This document shows, piece after piece, positions 17,189 through 25,886 of a DNA stretch of 64,000 nucleotides (its first letter is position 1; every line of letters starts with the position of its first letter). This DNA is from Variovorax sp. ZS18.2.2. Its GTDB lineage: Bacteria; Pseudomonadota; Gammaproteobacteria; Burkholderiales; Burkholderiaceae_C. The notes under the pieces are model-generated. The model was not told the origin of the DNA. It saw only the letters and a list, made by a program, of their open reading frames with translations, and ran no database searches. The DNA lies in NCBI RefSeq assembly GCF_024701975.1, contig NZ_JANLNM010000010.1, positions 208,841 to 272,840 on the forward strand. The letters are read 5' to 3'. A program made the translations under genes and the position numbers.

Positions 17189-18018
17189 ATGAAAAATATT
17201 TGGCTGTCCGGCCTTATTTTGATGTCGTGCATTGTCGCAAGTAGTTGCGCATATAGAACTCAAAAATACAACGTCATCGAAAATTCTACGTCCATTTCCA
17301 AAAATGCTTTTATCTCAATCGAACCGTCAGAATTTGACGCGGCCGAGTTTCGGTCTTCTGACGGAACAATACTGCGATACAGGTTCTTGCCCCCGTCGCA
17401 TAGAGTCCAAGGAGAGTCCTACCCGCTTGTGCTGCAACTACATGGTTCTGGTGGTGTTGGTACAAACAATGTGACGCAACTCGATCGGCTCGCCAAAACA
17501 TGGGCGGTGTCAGATGTGCGCGAACGTTATCAAACTTACATTTTAATTCCCCAATTTCCAATTAGAAGTGCCAATTATGGGCCGCCGTCGCCAGAGCAAC
17601 ATGCAGAGCCAAGCTCGGCTTTAATTGCTGCTCTTGAACTGGTGGAAGACTTCGCTGCACATCATGCCGTTGACAAATCTAGAATCTACGCCATTGGATT
17701 TTCAATGGGCGGCTCGGCGGCATGGCTTTCACCGACTCTCCGATCAAACCTATTTGCGGCAGTGATGCCAATTTCTGGAGTCGCACCAGCAGATTCGTTT
17801 GCCCCCGTCTTTAAAAATACTCCTACACTGGTGATTCACGGAAGCGCGGACAATGAAAACTCGATAGCCTCCAATCGCAGGTTTTTCAATGAAGTTCTAC
17901 GCATAGGTGGAAAAATATCCAATTCAGGGAGTACAAAGGTTTGGAGCATCAATTGCCTGGTGAAATCTATCCAGGATATTGGTGGCGAGATTGGTTGTTT
18001 GCGCAGTCTCGGAAGTAA
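17189..18018 (+). pseudogene. Lipoprotein-like alpha/beta-hydrolase (esterase) with late frameshift
   Basis: An AT-richer gene whose product begins MKNIWLSGLILMSCIVASSC, a signal peptide ending at a possible lipobox cysteine. It has the esterase/PHB-depolymerase layout: oxyanion region LVLQLHGSGG, nucleophile GFSMGGSAAW and acid residue GSADNEN. At the five-A run near 17910 the frame slips. As written it ends at 18028 with an unrelated tail, but one extra A gives REYKGLEHQLPGEIYPGYWW and a stop at 18018, which supplies the catalytic His (LEHQ). So the gene lost, or appears to have lost, one A and with it the triad His. A base-call error in the homopolymer cannot be excluded. TTG at 17183 is an alternative start. 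Confidence 0.7.
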
Positions 18019-18028
18019 TTGCGGTTAA

Positions 18029-18515
18029 TCTTTTAGATCAAAGTCACTTCGCTGCTCAGCTTGATTTCGCTGCTGAAGGTTTGCGTTGAAAATCGAACCG
18101 CCACAACGGGCAGCAATTTGGAAGGATTTGGCAGCAACGTGTTGATTGGAGTGAATCCTCTAGCAGGACCATCGGAGTCAAGAGGTCTCGGCGCCGCCGA
18201 TGTAAATGTCATCTGTTGACACCGTCCGGAAACTGAGCCATTTTTTCGGGTAAAGGACCGCCGGTGGATCTGCAAGGCATCCGGCGCTCATGCTGGGATC
18301 CCTTTGTTTGCTGCGCGCACCAGGGCAAATCGAGGTTGATCTTGCAATGTTTCTCCTTGGGAACGAACTGGAGATAAAACGCGATGCAAAGGGTTTCAGA
18401 AAGTCAAGCATTCATGCGGGTTGCAAGAGGGTCTGCTCTGGAAACCCGCATGAATGCTGGGGGGGCTCACGTCCTAAAACGCACGAAGAGCAAAAGGACC
18501 TCCAATCCCGCCCCT
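18029..18515. other. No clear gene; possible IS end
   Basis: Open frames here are short and unlike any family. TGTTGACACCGTCCGGAAAC at 18214 followed by an AACTGAGCCA-type stretch resembles an insertion-sequence terminus, but I cannot name the family. The DNA just upstream of lolC has no obvious promoter. Confidence 0.3.
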
Positions 18516-19772
18516 ATGCGACTCCCTTATGAACTGCAGCTCGGCTGGCGCTACACGCGCGCAGGCCGGGCGACGCGGCGCAACGGCTTCATCTCCTTCA
18601 TCTCCGGTGTCTCGATGCTTGGCATCGCGCTGGGCGTGGCGGCGCTGATCATTGTGCTCAGTGTGATGAACGGCTTCCAGAAAGAGGTGCGCGACCGCAT
18701 GCTCGGCGTGGTGTCGCACATCGAGATCTTCTCGCGCGACGGCCAGGCGCTGCAGAGCCTCGACGAGATCATGGCCGCCGCGCGCAAGAACCCAGAGGTC
18801 ATCGGCGCGGCCCCCTTCATCAACACGCAGGCGCTGATTGCGCGCGGCGAGGACATGAAGGGCGCGATCATCCGCGGCATCGATCCCAAGTTCGAGCCCG
18901 AGGTCACCGACACCGGCGGCATCGCGAGCAAGGGCACCTTCGACAAGCTGGTGCCGGGCGAATTCGGCATCGTGCTGGGCATCGAGCTCGCGCGCTCGAT
19001 GTTCGTGCAGCCGGGAGACAAGGTCACGCTGGTGGCGCCGGGCGGCCAGGTCACGCCGGCTGGCGTGGTGCCGCGCCTGAAGCAGTTCACCGTGGTGGGC
19101 ACCTTCGATTCGGGCCACTACGAGTACGACTCGGCGTTGGCGATGGTGCACGAGCAGGATGCGGCCAAGGTGTTCCGCCTCGAAGGCCCGACCGGCATCC
19201 GCCTGAAGCTCAAGGACCTGAACGAAGCCCGCGACGTGGCCGACCAGCTGGCCGTGAGCCTGCCGGGTGAATTTTTGATCCGCGACTGGACGCGCCAGAA
19301 CAAGACCTGGTTCGCGGCCGTGCAGGTCGAGAAACGCATGATGTTCATCATCCTCACGCTGATCGTGGCGGTGGCGGCGTTCAACCTGGTTTCCACGCTC
19401 GTGATGACGGTGACCGACAAGCGCGCCGACATCGCCATCCTGCGCACGCTGGGCAGCTCACCGCGCAGCATCATGGGCATCTTCGTGGTGCAGGGCGCGA
19501 TGGTGGGCGTGATCGGCACCGTGGCCGGCCTGCTGCTGGGCCTGGGCATTGCCTACAACATCGACGTGATCGTGCCCTTCCTCGAACAGCTCTTTCACGC
19601 GAGCTTTTTGCCCAAGGACATCTACCTGATCAGCAAGATGCCGAGCGACCCGCAGCAGAGCGACATCATGCCCATCGCGATCATCTCCCTCGTCCTGGCT
19701 TTCCTTGCAACGCTGTACCCGAGCTGGCGCGCCAGTCGCGTCAACCCCGCGGAGGCGCTGCGCTATGAGTGA
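18516..19772 (+). CDS. lolC: Lipoprotein-releasing ABC transporter permease LolC/LolE
   Basis: A 418-residue inner-membrane permease. MRLPYELQLGWRYTRAGRAT leads into the first membrane segment, a large periplasmic domain follows (about residues 50-270), and three C-terminal segments end with TLYPSWRASRVNPAEALRYE, the classic LolC/E ending. The Lol complex extracts lipoproteins from the inner membrane and hands them to LolA. ATG at 18516 is chosen because the family starts there; the frame is open further upstream. The stop overlaps the ATG of lolD (19766), as in a normal lolCD operon, but lolD is wrecked. An extra, cargo-borne copy seems likely, since the function is essential. Confidence 0.9.
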   Translation: MRLPYELQLGWRYTRAGRATRRNGFISFISGVSMLGIALGVAALIIVLSVMNGFQKEVRDRMLGVVSHIEIFSRDGQALQSLDEIMAAARKNPEVIGAAPFINTQALIARGEDMKGAIIRGIDPKFEPEVTDTGGIASKGTFDKLVPGEFGIVLGIELARSMFVQPGDKVTLVAPGGQVTPAGVVPRLKQFTVVGTFDSGHYEYDSALAMVHEQDAAKVFRLEGPTGIRLKLKDLNEARDVADQLAVSLPGEFLIRDWTRQNKTWFAAVQVEKRMMFIILTLIVAVAAFNLVSTLVMTVTDKRADIAILRTLGSSPRSIMGIFVVQGAMVGVIGTVAGLLLGLGIAYNIDVIVPFLEQLFHASFLPKDIYLISKMPSDPQQSDIMPIAIISLVLAFLATLYPSWRASRVNPAEALRYE

Positions 19773-20000
19773 AGCCTCACCAAGCGATTCCACGAAGGAC
19801 GCATCGACCTCACGGTGCTGCACAGCGTGGACCTGGACGTGCACGCCGGCGAAACGCTGGCGATCGTCGGCGCCTCGGGCTCGGGCAAGAGCACGCTGCT
19901 GCACCTGATGGGCGGGCTCGATGCGCCGACCGCGGGCAAGGTCGAGCTGCTCGGCAAGGACATCGCGCATGCCGATGCGGCGGAGCAGGGGCGGCCGCGC
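19766..20000 (+). pseudogene. lolD: lolD 5' remnant (ABC ATPase)
   Basis: The gene begins with ATG overlapping lolC but is out of frame within five codons. Its real sequence resumes as TKRFHEGRIDLTVLHSVDLD in another frame, with Walker A GASGSGKST and DAPTAGKVELLGKDI. Homology stops at ADAAEQGR near 19995, where Tn3-type transposase sequence begins. Signature motif, Walker B and the rest are missing, so no ATPase can be made. N-terminal deletion plus 3' truncation. Confidence 0.8.
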
Positions 20001-20498
20001 AGCCTGAAGGAAATGACCCAGGGCACGCTCGTGCGCAAGCTGTGCACCTACGACGCGGACCCGACGCGCCAGGCGATCTTCGAGTACGACAAGCTCATCC
20101 GCAGCATCTACACCCTGCGCTATCTGCGCGACCCGCAACTGCAACGCCATGTCCACCGCTCGCAGAACCGCCTGGAGTCCTACCATCAGCTGCGTTCGGC
20201 CATCGCACAGGTCGGCGGCAAGAAAGAACTCACCGGGCGTACCGACCTCGACATCGAGATCAGCAACCAATGCGCCAGGCTGATCGCCAACGCGATCGTG
20301 TACTACAACTCCGCGATCCTGTCGCGCCTACTGAGCAGGTACCAGGCCAGCGGGAACGAGACGGCGCTGGCACTCATCACGACAACGTCGCCGGTGGCCT
20401 AGCGGCACGTGCATCTGAACGGACGCTACGCCTTCCGCGAAGGCGCTCAAGCCATCGATCTGGACGCCATCCTGCGAGGGCTCGATCTCGACGGATGA
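20001..20498 (+). pseudogene. tnpA: Tn3-family transposase TnpA, C-terminal fragment
   Basis: From LKEMTQGTLVRKL onward the sequence is that of a Tn3-family transposase end: IRSIYTLRYLRDPQLQR, NRLESYHQLRSAIAQVGGKK and LIANAIVYYNSAILSRLL. An in-frame TAG at 20400 replaces the Trp of the usual SP.AWRH motif, after which homology continues to the natural end LDAILRGLDLDG at 20498. The fragment is fused in frame to the lolD remnant, giving a chimeric open frame from 19815 to 20402. It marks one border of a lost or deleted Tn3-type insertion. Confidence 0.82.
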
Positions 20499-20585
20499 GG
20501 GGTAAGCTACCAGTTGATCGTTCGTCTTGAACAGTGCCCCTGCTGCGGAAGGGTAAGCGTAAGACTCTCTTCTGGCACAGTAACA

Positions 20586-20933
20586 CTAAGGAGCGTACCG
20601 CCGTCGCTCGCGGTGGCCCAGTCGCTCGTGCAACTCCCCGCAAGTCATGGCCCGCCCGGTGCTGTAGCGCCCGTCGCGACACGGATCGTCGATCCGGCGA
20701 TCCGCGTCGCGAAAGCGTAGGCGCCGCGCCCCCTCCGCATGGTCCAGTTGCTGCAGCAGTTCATCGCAGCTCATCGCCCGGCCGTAGCTGTAGCGACCAT
20801 CCCTGCAGGGGTCGTAGGCCGGTGGCGGCGCCTCGAAGCCCAACCGCACCTCGGCGGCCGCCGTCGATGCCAGAAGGACCGCCGCCGCCAGGATGATCAC
20901 CTCGACAATGAACGTGGTTTGGAAGATGCGCAT
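20586..20933 (-). CDS. Small secreted protein with a duplicated Cys motif
   Basis: A 115-residue protein: N-terminal MRIFQTTFIVEVIILAAAVL is a signal peptide or anchor ending near TAAAE. The mature part is two copies of one unit, DPCRDGRYSYGRAMSCDELL and DPCRDGRYSTGRAMTCGELH, about 38 residues apart, each with two cysteines, and a basic tail RRRYAP. The frame is open further upstream, but the signal-like start fits. It is divergent from the response regulator gene at 21109, so it may be a target of it. I know no function for this motif. Confidence 0.6.
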   Translation of the reverse strand: MRIFQTTFIVEVIILAAAVLLASTAAAEVRLGFEAPPPAYDPCRDGRYSYGRAMSCDELLQQLDHAEGARRLRFRDADRRIDDPCRDGRYSTGRAMTCGELHERLGHRERRRYAP

Positions 20934-21108
20934 GCGAGTGCTCCAGAACGTCCGCTCGAAGGACGGACATGCGGCCGATCCTTGTCCAGCCACATGGAGT
21001 GAACATGACGTCGGGGCGGCGACCCGCGCGCAATGCTGTCGCAATGCGCCCTGCCTAAAGTCCTGCACGCCGCCGGTCCGGCGGTTGGCTTGTGGAAGGA
21101 ATCTCACG

Positions 21109-21783
21109 GTGCGTATCCTGCTGGTGGAAGACGAGCCCGAAATGGTGTCGGTGCTTCGCACGGCGCTGCACAAGCGCGGCATCCTGATCGACCATGCCTG
21201 CACGCTGGCCGATGGCGCGCGCCATGTCCGCGCCACGTCCTACGACGCGCTGGTGCTCGATCGCCGGCTGCCCGATGGCGACGGCCTTTCGCTGTTGTCG
21301 GACCTGCGCCGCGCCGGACAGCACGTGCCGGTGCTCATGCTCACGGCGCGCGATGCCCTCGACGACCGCGTGGCAGGGCTCGACGCGGGCGCCGACGACT
21401 ACCTCGGCAAGCCCTTCGCGGTCGAGGAGCTGCTGGCACGGCTGCGCGCGCTGCTGCGCAGGCCCGCTACGGCACAGCCCGACATCTCGCGCATCCGAGA
21501 CCTCGCGTTCGACTTCACGCACTGCGAGGCCAGCGTCGCGAACCACCGGCTCGACCTGCCGCGCCGCGAACTGCTGGCGCTTGAGACGCTGGTCCGGCGC
21601 GCCGGCCGCACCGTGCTGCGCGGCGCGCTCGAGCATGCCGTCTTCGGGCTGGACACCGAGATCCAGTCCAACGCCCTCGACACCCATCTCTCACGCCTGC
21701 GCAAGAAGCTCGCGGAGCTCGGTGCGGGCGTCGAGATCTGCAGCATCCGCGGCGTCGGCTACCTGCTGCGGCCCTTGCCATGA
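21109..21783 (+). CDS. OmpR-family response regulator
   Basis: A 224-residue regulator. The receiver domain has the acidic pair in LLVEDEPEM, phospho-acceptor Asp51 in LVLDRRLPDG, and Lys101 in LGKPFAVEE. A winged-helix DNA-binding domain follows, ending SIRGVGYLLRPLP. The start is a GTG at 21109 with AAGGA upstream, since it begins the receiver exactly; upstream in-frame codons read non-coding. The stop overlaps the kinase ATG by four bases (ATGA), so both are co-translated. Sequence type resembles QseB/PmrA regulators. Confidence 0.9.
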   Translation: MRILLVEDEPEMVSVLRTALHKRGILIDHACTLADGARHVRATSYDALVLDRRLPDGDGLSLLSDLRRAGQHVPVLMLTARDALDDRVAGLDAGADDYLGKPFAVEELLARLRALLRRPATAQPDISRIRDLAFDFTHCEASVANHRLDLPRRELLALETLVRRAGRTVLRGALEHAVFGLDTEIQSNALDTHLSRLRKKLAELGAGVEICSIRGVGYLLRPLP

Positions 21784-23159
21784 CCCCGGCATCGCCTTCG
21801 CTCAAGCGCCGGCTGATCCGCCAGCTGGTGCTGTTGCAAGTTGCGATCCAATTGCTGGTCATCGGCACGCTGGCCGCATCGGGTTACCTGATCGACTTCA
21901 GCTCGCCAGAAAACACCGTCGAGATCCTGCAGGAGGCGGTGGCGCACGATGCGACCGGCAAGCTCATCGTGCGGTCGACCCAACGCCTGGTTACGCTGCG
22001 CGAGACCGTGCCACATCTCTGGTTCTCCATCCGCGACCACCAGGGCGGCCAAGTGGTGGAAGGCCGGATACCGTCCGAGTTCGCACGCATCGGCGACACA
22101 CTAGACGCGGTGCGCCAGGCACGGCTGGGCTGGAATATCGGCGATCCGCCACGGCAGGCCGCGCGCATGCGCTGGGTGGACTCTGCCGCGGGCGACGTGC
22201 AGATACTCACCGGACCCGACAGCCCCGTCACCTGGCGCAACCTGGGCCTAGCGCTGTTGCTGCTCCTGGCCCAACTGGTGCTGCCGATCATGGCCATCAC
22301 CATCACGGCCACGCTGCTGGCCACGCACTTCGTGGTGAAGCGGACCCTGGCCGGACTGAACGCGGCCGCGGCGCGCGCCGGCCAGATCGACATCGACCAG
22401 CGCGGCGTTCGGCTGCCTTTGACCGATGTCCCTAACGAGGTGGCGACGCTGGTGGGCGCCTTCAACGACGCGCTACAGCGCCTCGACGACGGCTATGCGC
22501 GCCACGAGCGCTTCCTGGCCGATGCCGCGCACGAACTGCGCACGCCACTCGCGATCCTCAACACCCGGCTCGAGAACCTGCCCGACAGTCCCGACAAGGT
22601 GCGGCTGCTGTCCGATGCCGCGCGGCTGTCGGTGCTGGCGGGACAACTGCTGGACCTGCAGCGGATGAAGGGCAGTGGCAGCCGGCTCCAGCGCGTCGAT
22701 CTGCTGGAGCTGGCGCGCGACGTGGTCGCCGAGATGGCTCCGCTAGCGCTGGCCGCCGGTTACGAGATCTCGTTCGAGCCTGCGACCGAAGGCGTCGAAG
22801 CGGAAGGCGATCGCGATGCGCTGGCGCGCGCGCTGACCAACCTCGTGCAGAACGCGATCGATCATGCCGGCGGCCAAGGCAGCGTGGTGGTGCGGGTCAA
22901 TGCCGCCGGCAACATCGATGTGATCGACGACGGACCGGGTATTCCCTCGGCCTTGCGCGCGCAGGTTTTCAAACCCTTCTATCGCGTGCACGCCACTGGA
23001 CCCGGTGCCGGGCTCGGGCTGAGTCTGGTACAGGAGATCGTGCAGATGCACCAAGGCGATATCTCGGTGCACGACGCGCCCAACGGCGGCGGCACGCAGT
23101 TCCGCATGCATTTGCCGCCGGTTCCGGCGGATCGCCTTCCCTCCTTGTCCCTTCGCTGA
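21780..23159 (+). CDS. Sensor histidine kinase (QseC/PmrB-like)
   Basis: A 459-residue kinase with a membrane segment at about residues 15-37, a periplasmic sensor of about 120 residues, a second segment at 158-182, HAMP-like linker, H-box FLADAAHELRTPLAI, N-box LTNLVQNAIDHAG, and ATP-lid motifs DDGPGIP and GAGLGLSLVQEI. All catalytic motifs are intact. Paired with the regulator upstream (4-bp overlap); the desaturase-like gene starts 8 bp downstream and may belong to the same transcript. The signal sensed is unknown. Confidence 0.9.
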   Translation: MTPASPSLKRRLIRQLVLLQVAIQLLVIGTLAASGYLIDFSSPENTVEILQEAVAHDATGKLIVRSTQRLVTLRETVPHLWFSIRDHQGGQVVEGRIPSEFARIGDTLDAVRQARLGWNIGDPPRQAARMRWVDSAAGDVQILTGPDSPVTWRNLGLALLLLLAQLVLPIMAITITATLLATHFVVKRTLAGLNAAAARAGQIDIDQRGVRLPLTDVPNEVATLVGAFNDALQRLDDGYARHERFLADAAHELRTPLAILNTRLENLPDSPDKVRLLSDAARLSVLAGQLLDLQRMKGSGSRLQRVDLLELARDVVAEMAPLALAAGYEISFEPATEGVEAEGDRDALARALTNLVQNAIDHAGGQGSVVVRVNAAGNIDVIDDGPGIPSALRAQVFKPFYRVHATGPGAGLGLSLVQEIVQMHQGDISVHDAPNGGGTQFRMHLPPVPADRLPSLSLR

Positions 23160-23167
23160 GCACCCGC

Positions 23168-24157
23168 ATGAACACACCGGCTGGCGACATCCAGCGGCGG
23201 GTGCGCGCCGCGCTGCCATGGCTGCTGTGGCCCACTCTCTACGGGCTGGGTCTGTTCGGCGCCGGGCTGGCCTTCGCCAGCCACGCGCCGTTGTCGTGGT
23301 TCAACCTAGTCTACCTGTCGGTGGCGTTGGTGATCGCGGTGCTGGAACGCTGGATGCCGCACGAGCTACGCTGGCTCGTCGACGACGGGGAGACCCCCTG
23401 CAATTTGGCCCACACCCTGCTCACCAAGGGCGGCGCACAGCTCGCCGCGGCAGCGGCAGCGAGCGCGCCCATGGCCGTGGCGACGATCGTCCGGCCGTCT
23501 GCCCCCGCAATGTTCGACCTCTGGCCCGCGCACTGGCCGCTGCTGGCACAGGTGGTGCTGGCGCTCGTGGTCGCCGAACTGGGCCTGTACTTCGCGCACC
23601 GTTCGGCCCACGAGTGGCCGCCGCTATGGCGCTTCCATGCGCTGCATCACAGCGTGCAGCGGCTCTGGGTGGTGAACACCGGGCGCTTTCACCTGATCGA
23701 CAGCGCCTTCAAGGCCGCGCTCGGACAGATCCCGCTGTACCTGCTCGGTGCGCCGCTTGCAGTGTTCGCCTGGGTCGGCGCGGTCACCGCCATCACCGGA
23801 CTGCTGACCCACTGCAACATCGAACTGCACACTGGCTGGCTCGACCGAATCTTCAGCACGCCCGCCCTCCACCGCTGGCACCACTCGAAGGTACTCGAGG
23901 AAGGAAACCGCAACTACGGCGAGAACCTCGTGCTATGGGACCTGCTGTTCGGTACCTACTTCCATCCTCCGCGGCGGCCACCGGCGGACATTGGCATCGA
24001 CGGCCATGTCGCGCCCGGTTTCCTGGCCCAGCTGTTGCAGCCGCTGACTGCTTCTGGCGTCCGGCAGATCATGGGCACGGCGCCTCATCCTCGGCGCAAC
24101 GGGCCATCGAACGCCCCCGGAACGGGGCGGGAACACTGCGGGCCTGACGAGAGCTGA
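23168..24157 (+). CDS. Sterol desaturase/fatty-acid hydroxylase family membrane enzyme
   Basis: A 329-residue membrane protein with several hydrophobic segments and the histidine boxes of the di-iron hydroxylase family: HRSAH, HALHH and HRWHH near residues 143, 157 and 237. Such enzymes hydroxylate or desaturate lipids at the cytoplasmic membrane. It is 8 bp downstream of the histidine kinase, which points to membrane-lipid change under control of that system. The C-terminal ~40 residues (after GFLAQLLQPL) are low in family character and run into a 10-bp tandem repeat, so the natural end may have been replaced. Confidence 0.82.
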   Translation: MNTPAGDIQRRVRAALPWLLWPTLYGLGLFGAGLAFASHAPLSWFNLVYLSVALVIAVLERWMPHELRWLVDDGETPCNLAHTLLTKGGAQLAAAAAASAPMAVATIVRPSAPAMFDLWPAHWPLLAQVVLALVVAELGLYFAHRSAHEWPPLWRFHALHHSVQRLWVVNTGRFHLIDSAFKAALGQIPLYLLGAPLAVFAWVGAVTAITGLLTHCNIELHTGWLDRIFSTPALHRWHHSKVLEEGNRNYGENLVLWDLLFGTYFHPPRRPPADIGIDGHVAPGFLAQLLQPLTASGVRQIMGTAPHPRRNGPSNAPGTGREHCGPDES

Positions 24158-24180
24158 CGAGAGCTGACGAGAGCTGACGG
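24141..24180. repeat. 10-bp tandem repeat over a gene end
   Basis: Three copies of GAGCTGACGA (the last ends in G) at 24151-24180, preceded by a partial copy. The stop codon of the desaturase-like gene lies in the first full copy. Likely polymerase slippage. Confidence 0.8.
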
Positions 24181-24435
24181 AACACGGTGGTCCCGCCCCG
24201 CTGAAAGGTCCGACCATCATGGATCAATGCCCAAATTACCCAAAATTTCCGCCGCACCTCTGCCGAGCGGCGAACACTTCGACGAATGCCCCTTCAATTT
24301 TGCAAAATCCACCCACCTCGACCTACCTTCATACCGACGAGGCGAAGCGAGCGGGCCAGCTGCGCGAGGCCTTCGGCGGCCAGCGGCGATAGAGCCGCGG
24401 AAAAAAATCTGCTTAGGGCTTACAACCCCTGACGG

Positions 24436-24800
24436 TACCTGCACGGGCAGTGGCCCAAGTTCTTGCGCTTCCTGCACAACGGCACATGGCCGCTAGACTC
24501 CAACCCGGTGGAAAACGCGATCAGACCCTTCGTCGTCGGAAGACGGTCGTGGTTGTTCGCCGACACCGTCGGCGGCGCCAACGCAAGCGCAAACCTTTAT
24601 TCGCTGATTGAGACAGCCAAGGCCAACAGCATTGAGCCCTATCGCTATCTCGCCGCGCTCTTCAAGAAGCTGCCTCTGGCGCAGACCGTCGACGACTACG
24701 AGGCGTTGCTGCCTGGAACATCGAACTCGGCGTAGCGTAGACCGTCCGCACACGTCGGGTCCAACACCACGCGCAAGGGCGTGATTTATTGACTGCTTAC
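24436..24800 (+). pseudogene. IS66-family transposase 3' end and right terminus
   Basis: YLHGQWPKFLRFL, WPLDSNPVENAIRPFVVGRR and LFKKLPLAQTVDDYEALLP are the C-terminus of an IS66 TnpC. The last codons are shifted (GTSNSA in place of WNIEL) by lost bases. The terminus GTAAGCAGTCAATAA, read from 24800 leftward, is the same as that at 63874 in this window. Only the end of the element remains; it abuts an IS3-type fragment on its right. Confidence 0.85.
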
Positions 24801-24936
24801 CCCTGATGCGTTTGCCGAACTTGATGTACAGCTCGACCGCTCGAATTCTGTCTTCGTATGAATACATGAACTACCTCCTGGTAGTCCAAGTTTTTGTCCG
24901 CATCCCCGGTGGCTCAGTTCTACTTCGGCGCGGACA
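24801..24936 (-). pseudogene. IS3-type orfA start, truncated
   Basis: Reading leftward from an ATG at 24867 with AGGAGGT upstream, the product starts MYSYEDRIRAVELYIKFGKR, which resembles the N-terminus of IS3-family OrfA. It runs only about 22 codons before the IS66 terminus interrupts it. The upstream part to about 24936 (TGTCCGC...) is probably the left end of that element. Confidence 0.6.
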
Positions 24937-24949
24937 CTGCTGAATCGGC

Positions 24950-25105
24950 TTGCTCGTCGTAGCGGGAATCTTTGCCATGCGGCGATGGTGGCACTTCCTG
25001 GTCTCACGCTCTGTGCGCTACCCCACACAAGGGCTGGACGCGCAGCGCAGATCGCCGTTGGCGAATGAAGTGAAGCAGCGCGCTATCGCCGCAGGCCGCC
25101 AGTGA
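24950..25105 (+). CDS. Tiny membrane protein, unknown
   Basis: A 51-codon frame from TTG at 24950 (or ATG at 24977): a hydrophobic start LLVVAGIFAM followed by an aromatic/basic stretch RRWWHFLVSR and a charged tail. It ends in TGATG shared with the next frame. It lies just beyond the IS3 fragment, so its own 5' part may be cut off. No family recognised. Confidence 0.35.
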   Translation: MLVVAGIFAMRRWWHFLVSRSVRYPTQGLDAQRRSPLANEVKQRAIAAGRQ

Positions 25106-25239
25106 TGTGGCAGAAGTTCAGCGATCTGGCTATCGCGATGCATCGGCATTCACGCCGTCGCTCTGCGCGAACGGCAAGCAACGGCCCCATCGTGGCCCGC
25201 ATCACCGACGACGGCATGGCAGCACTCGACCGATTGTGA
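25105..25239 (+). CDS. Tiny basic protein, unknown
   Basis: A 44-codon frame coupled to the previous one by TGATG: MWQKFSDLAIAMHRHSRRRS, ending VARITDDGMAALDRL. Basic centre with an amphipathic end. Coupling suggests both frames were once translated together. No family recognised. Confidence 0.35.
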   Translation: MWQKFSDLAIAMHRHSRRRSARTASNGPIVARITDDGMAALDRL

Positions 25240-25320
25240 GAGGTAGGGCAGAAGCAGTGGAAAGCTCGAGCGCGATAACCGCACCGTGCCAAGCCGACGC
25301 GGCCCGATTGGCCACCGCGA

Positions 25321-25587
25321 CTATTCCCGCGGGATAGTGTCCGTGTCGCCTCTGTGAGCACGAGCCGCCCAATCGGCCGTCCACGCTCGACACTGCTCCC
25401 GCAAATGGTCGATGGCAAATTGGTTGGTGGTTTCTCGGCGGACGGAGACCAATTTGCAATGCAACTTGCCCTGCTTTTGGATCTCTGCAATGCCGACGAA
25501 CATGCCATCCTCGGCGTCTCGAGAAATGAAATACAGGAAACTCCACCCATCGTGGAACTCTTGATCCGTTGGCATTGTCTCGTCCAT
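25321..25587 (-). CDS. Hypothetical 88-residue protein
   Basis: Starts MDETMPTDQEFHDGWSFLYF and reads like a compact acidic domain with strands (GMFVGIAEIQKQGKLHCKLV) and a helix (FAIDHLREQCRAWTADWAAR). The codon pattern is protein-like; the open frame extends upstream to 25692 but that part is not. No family recognised and no clear link to neighbours. The flanking 25240-25320 and 25588-25886 hold nothing I can name. Confidence 0.5.
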   Translation of the reverse strand: MDETMPTDQEFHDGWSFLYFISRDAEDGMFVGIAEIQKQGKLHCKLVSVRRETTNQFAIDHLREQCRAWTADWAARAHRGDTDTIPRE

Positions 25588-25886
25588 GGCTTCATCACGT
25601 TGAGAGGTTGGCGCGCATCCTTTTGCAGCGCGGCTCGGTCGGGCGTGGAATAGCACCATAGCACCACACTGCCGGATATGTCGGAAGACCACTTGCCCTG
25701 ACTCCGCTTGGTCTCAGCTAAAAACGGCCAGCCGTTGCAAGGGAGTCAGCTCCTAGCGCTTGGCCCGGTTGCTGCGCCGCGCGTCAAGATGGGACGACCA
25801 GTCGCTTACGCGAATCCTGCGCGATCGCTAATGCAAGCAAGATTCGAGGCGAGTTTTTCAACACAATCGGCCAGAAGCAGCCGCTC

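Noticed and set aside
24151..24180. Direct repeats considered as a CRISPR seed
   Set aside because: Units of 10 bp directly joined without spacers.
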